Source: Phycisphaerae bacterium (GTDB taxonomy: Bacteria; Planctomycetota; Phycisphaerae; UBA1845). Taken from it: a stretch of DNA of 64,000 bases. This document shows, in pieces, positions 63,707 to 64,000 of the stretch. The notes below the pieces were generated by a model. It was not told where the DNA came from and made no database searches. It worked only from the letters and a program-made list of their open reading frames with translations. The stretch spans positions 248,001 to 312,000 of the forward strand of contig JAGFJJ010000048.1 in the NCBI GenBank assembly GCA_024102815.1, given 5' to 3'. The stretch's first letter is position 1; each line of letters opens with the position of its first letter. A program made the translations under genes and the position numbers.

Positions 63707-64000
63707 TTACAGCGGCTCTTCCACTTCCGCGCGGCGGTTGATCTTGACGGCGAGGTTTTCTTTGTGCCGCCCGAGCCGGCCGGCGAACTTGTTCCTCGAT
63801 TCCACCTGGAGAATGATCTCGCTTTCGTGGGGCTTGCCGGTCTGGATGAGGTCGCCGGGGGCGAGGCTGAGAAGCTCGTTCACGGTGATGGTGGTCTCGG
63901 CGAGGTACGCTTCGACATCGACGTAGGTGGCGCCCAGTGCGCGGGCGATTTCCTCGGAGCGATCGGTGGCGGTGGAGCGGCGCTGGTAGGCAAGCCAGCC
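63707..64000 (-). CDS. fliM: Flagellar motor switch protein FliM, C-terminal part (cut by window edge)
   Basis: 98 residues visible, running off the right edge. The segment GWLAYQRRST leads into a SpoA domain: VDVEAYLAETTITVNELLSLAPGDLIQ, SEIILQVESRNKFAGRLGRHKENLAVKI. This is the FliM/FliN C-terminal fold that builds the C ring. Preceding FliM-type residues favour FliM over the shorter FliN. It shows the organism carries flagellar genes. Confidence 0.82.
   Translation of the reverse strand, partial: GWLAYQRRSTATDRSEEIARALGATYVDVEAYLAETTITVNELLSLAPGDLIQTGKPHESEIILQVESRNKFAGRLGRHKENLAVKINRRAEVEEPL

Noticed and set aside
1-64000. CRISPR arrays, rRNA or tRNA genes
   Set aside because: No regularly spaced direct repeats with unique spacers, and no rRNA or tRNA-like sequence noticed by eye; a tRNA scan was not run.

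Overview
The window is high-GC bacterial chromosome, most likely from a planctomycete (Planctomycetota, Phycisphaerae-like). This rests on gene content: a Ser/Thr kinase with a CHASE2 sensor, membrane proteins ending in a CxxCGYDLxGL zinc ribbon, a TPR protein fused to two RNA polymerase alpha-CTD modules, a TraR/DksA protein with a degenerate zinc finger, many large exported proteins and lipoproteins of unknown function, and dispersed palindromic repeats. The lineage call is an inference, because no rRNA gene is present.

Layout. 1-6.8 kb: Ser/Thr kinase, two micro-ORFs and a 1.1 kb-residue lipoprotein. 6.8-10.8 kb: a minus-strand cluster (DksA-like, lspA, ribD, DUF4430, DUF6580) running from a consensus sigma70 promoter to a terminator hairpin. 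11-13.5 kb: TPR/alpha-CTD protein overlapping a SpoIID/LytB protein. 13.5-33 kb: mostly housekeeping and envelope genes: P-type H+-ATPase, exported Cys-rich protein, manA, tRNA-binding protein, HEAT protein, GNAT, lipoproteins, hydroxyacid dehydrogenase, inositol monophosphatase, three-subunit transhydrogenase, DUF4097 lipoprotein.

33.5-44.0 kb: a compact Mu-like head module on the plus strand: terminase, DUF935 portal, prohead protease, DUF2190 protein, gpT-like capsid, DUF1320 protein, and six further small genes including fibre-like and LamG-like ones. I see no tail sheath, tube, tape measure, lysis, integrase or replication genes. Host-type repeats fill several spacers. It looks like a long-resident, possibly domesticated capsid or gene-transfer-agent-like locus.

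44.1-50.4 kb: parB with three parS-like sites upstream but no adjacent parA, then prpC and prpB, a sugar transferase, a methyltransferase and a small lipoprotein. 50.8-54.7 kb: an exported HEAT protein with an embedded receiver-like domain, then a visibly lower-GC three-gene operon with overlapping start and stop codons (TIGR04255 family plus two unknowns). 54.8-59 kb: a frameshifted membrane gene, a cupin (hydroxynitrile-lyase-like)/tautomerase/alcohol dehydrogenase operon, a zinc-ribbon membrane protein and an AsmA-like protein. 59-64 kb: cobalamin-dependent metH with a repeat-derived linker, a nucleotidyltransferase pair, and the C-terminal end of fliM at the window edge.

Start sites were chosen by Shine-Dalgarno position, start/stop overlaps and where recognisable protein sequence begins. 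Family assignments come from recognised motifs; no database search was run.
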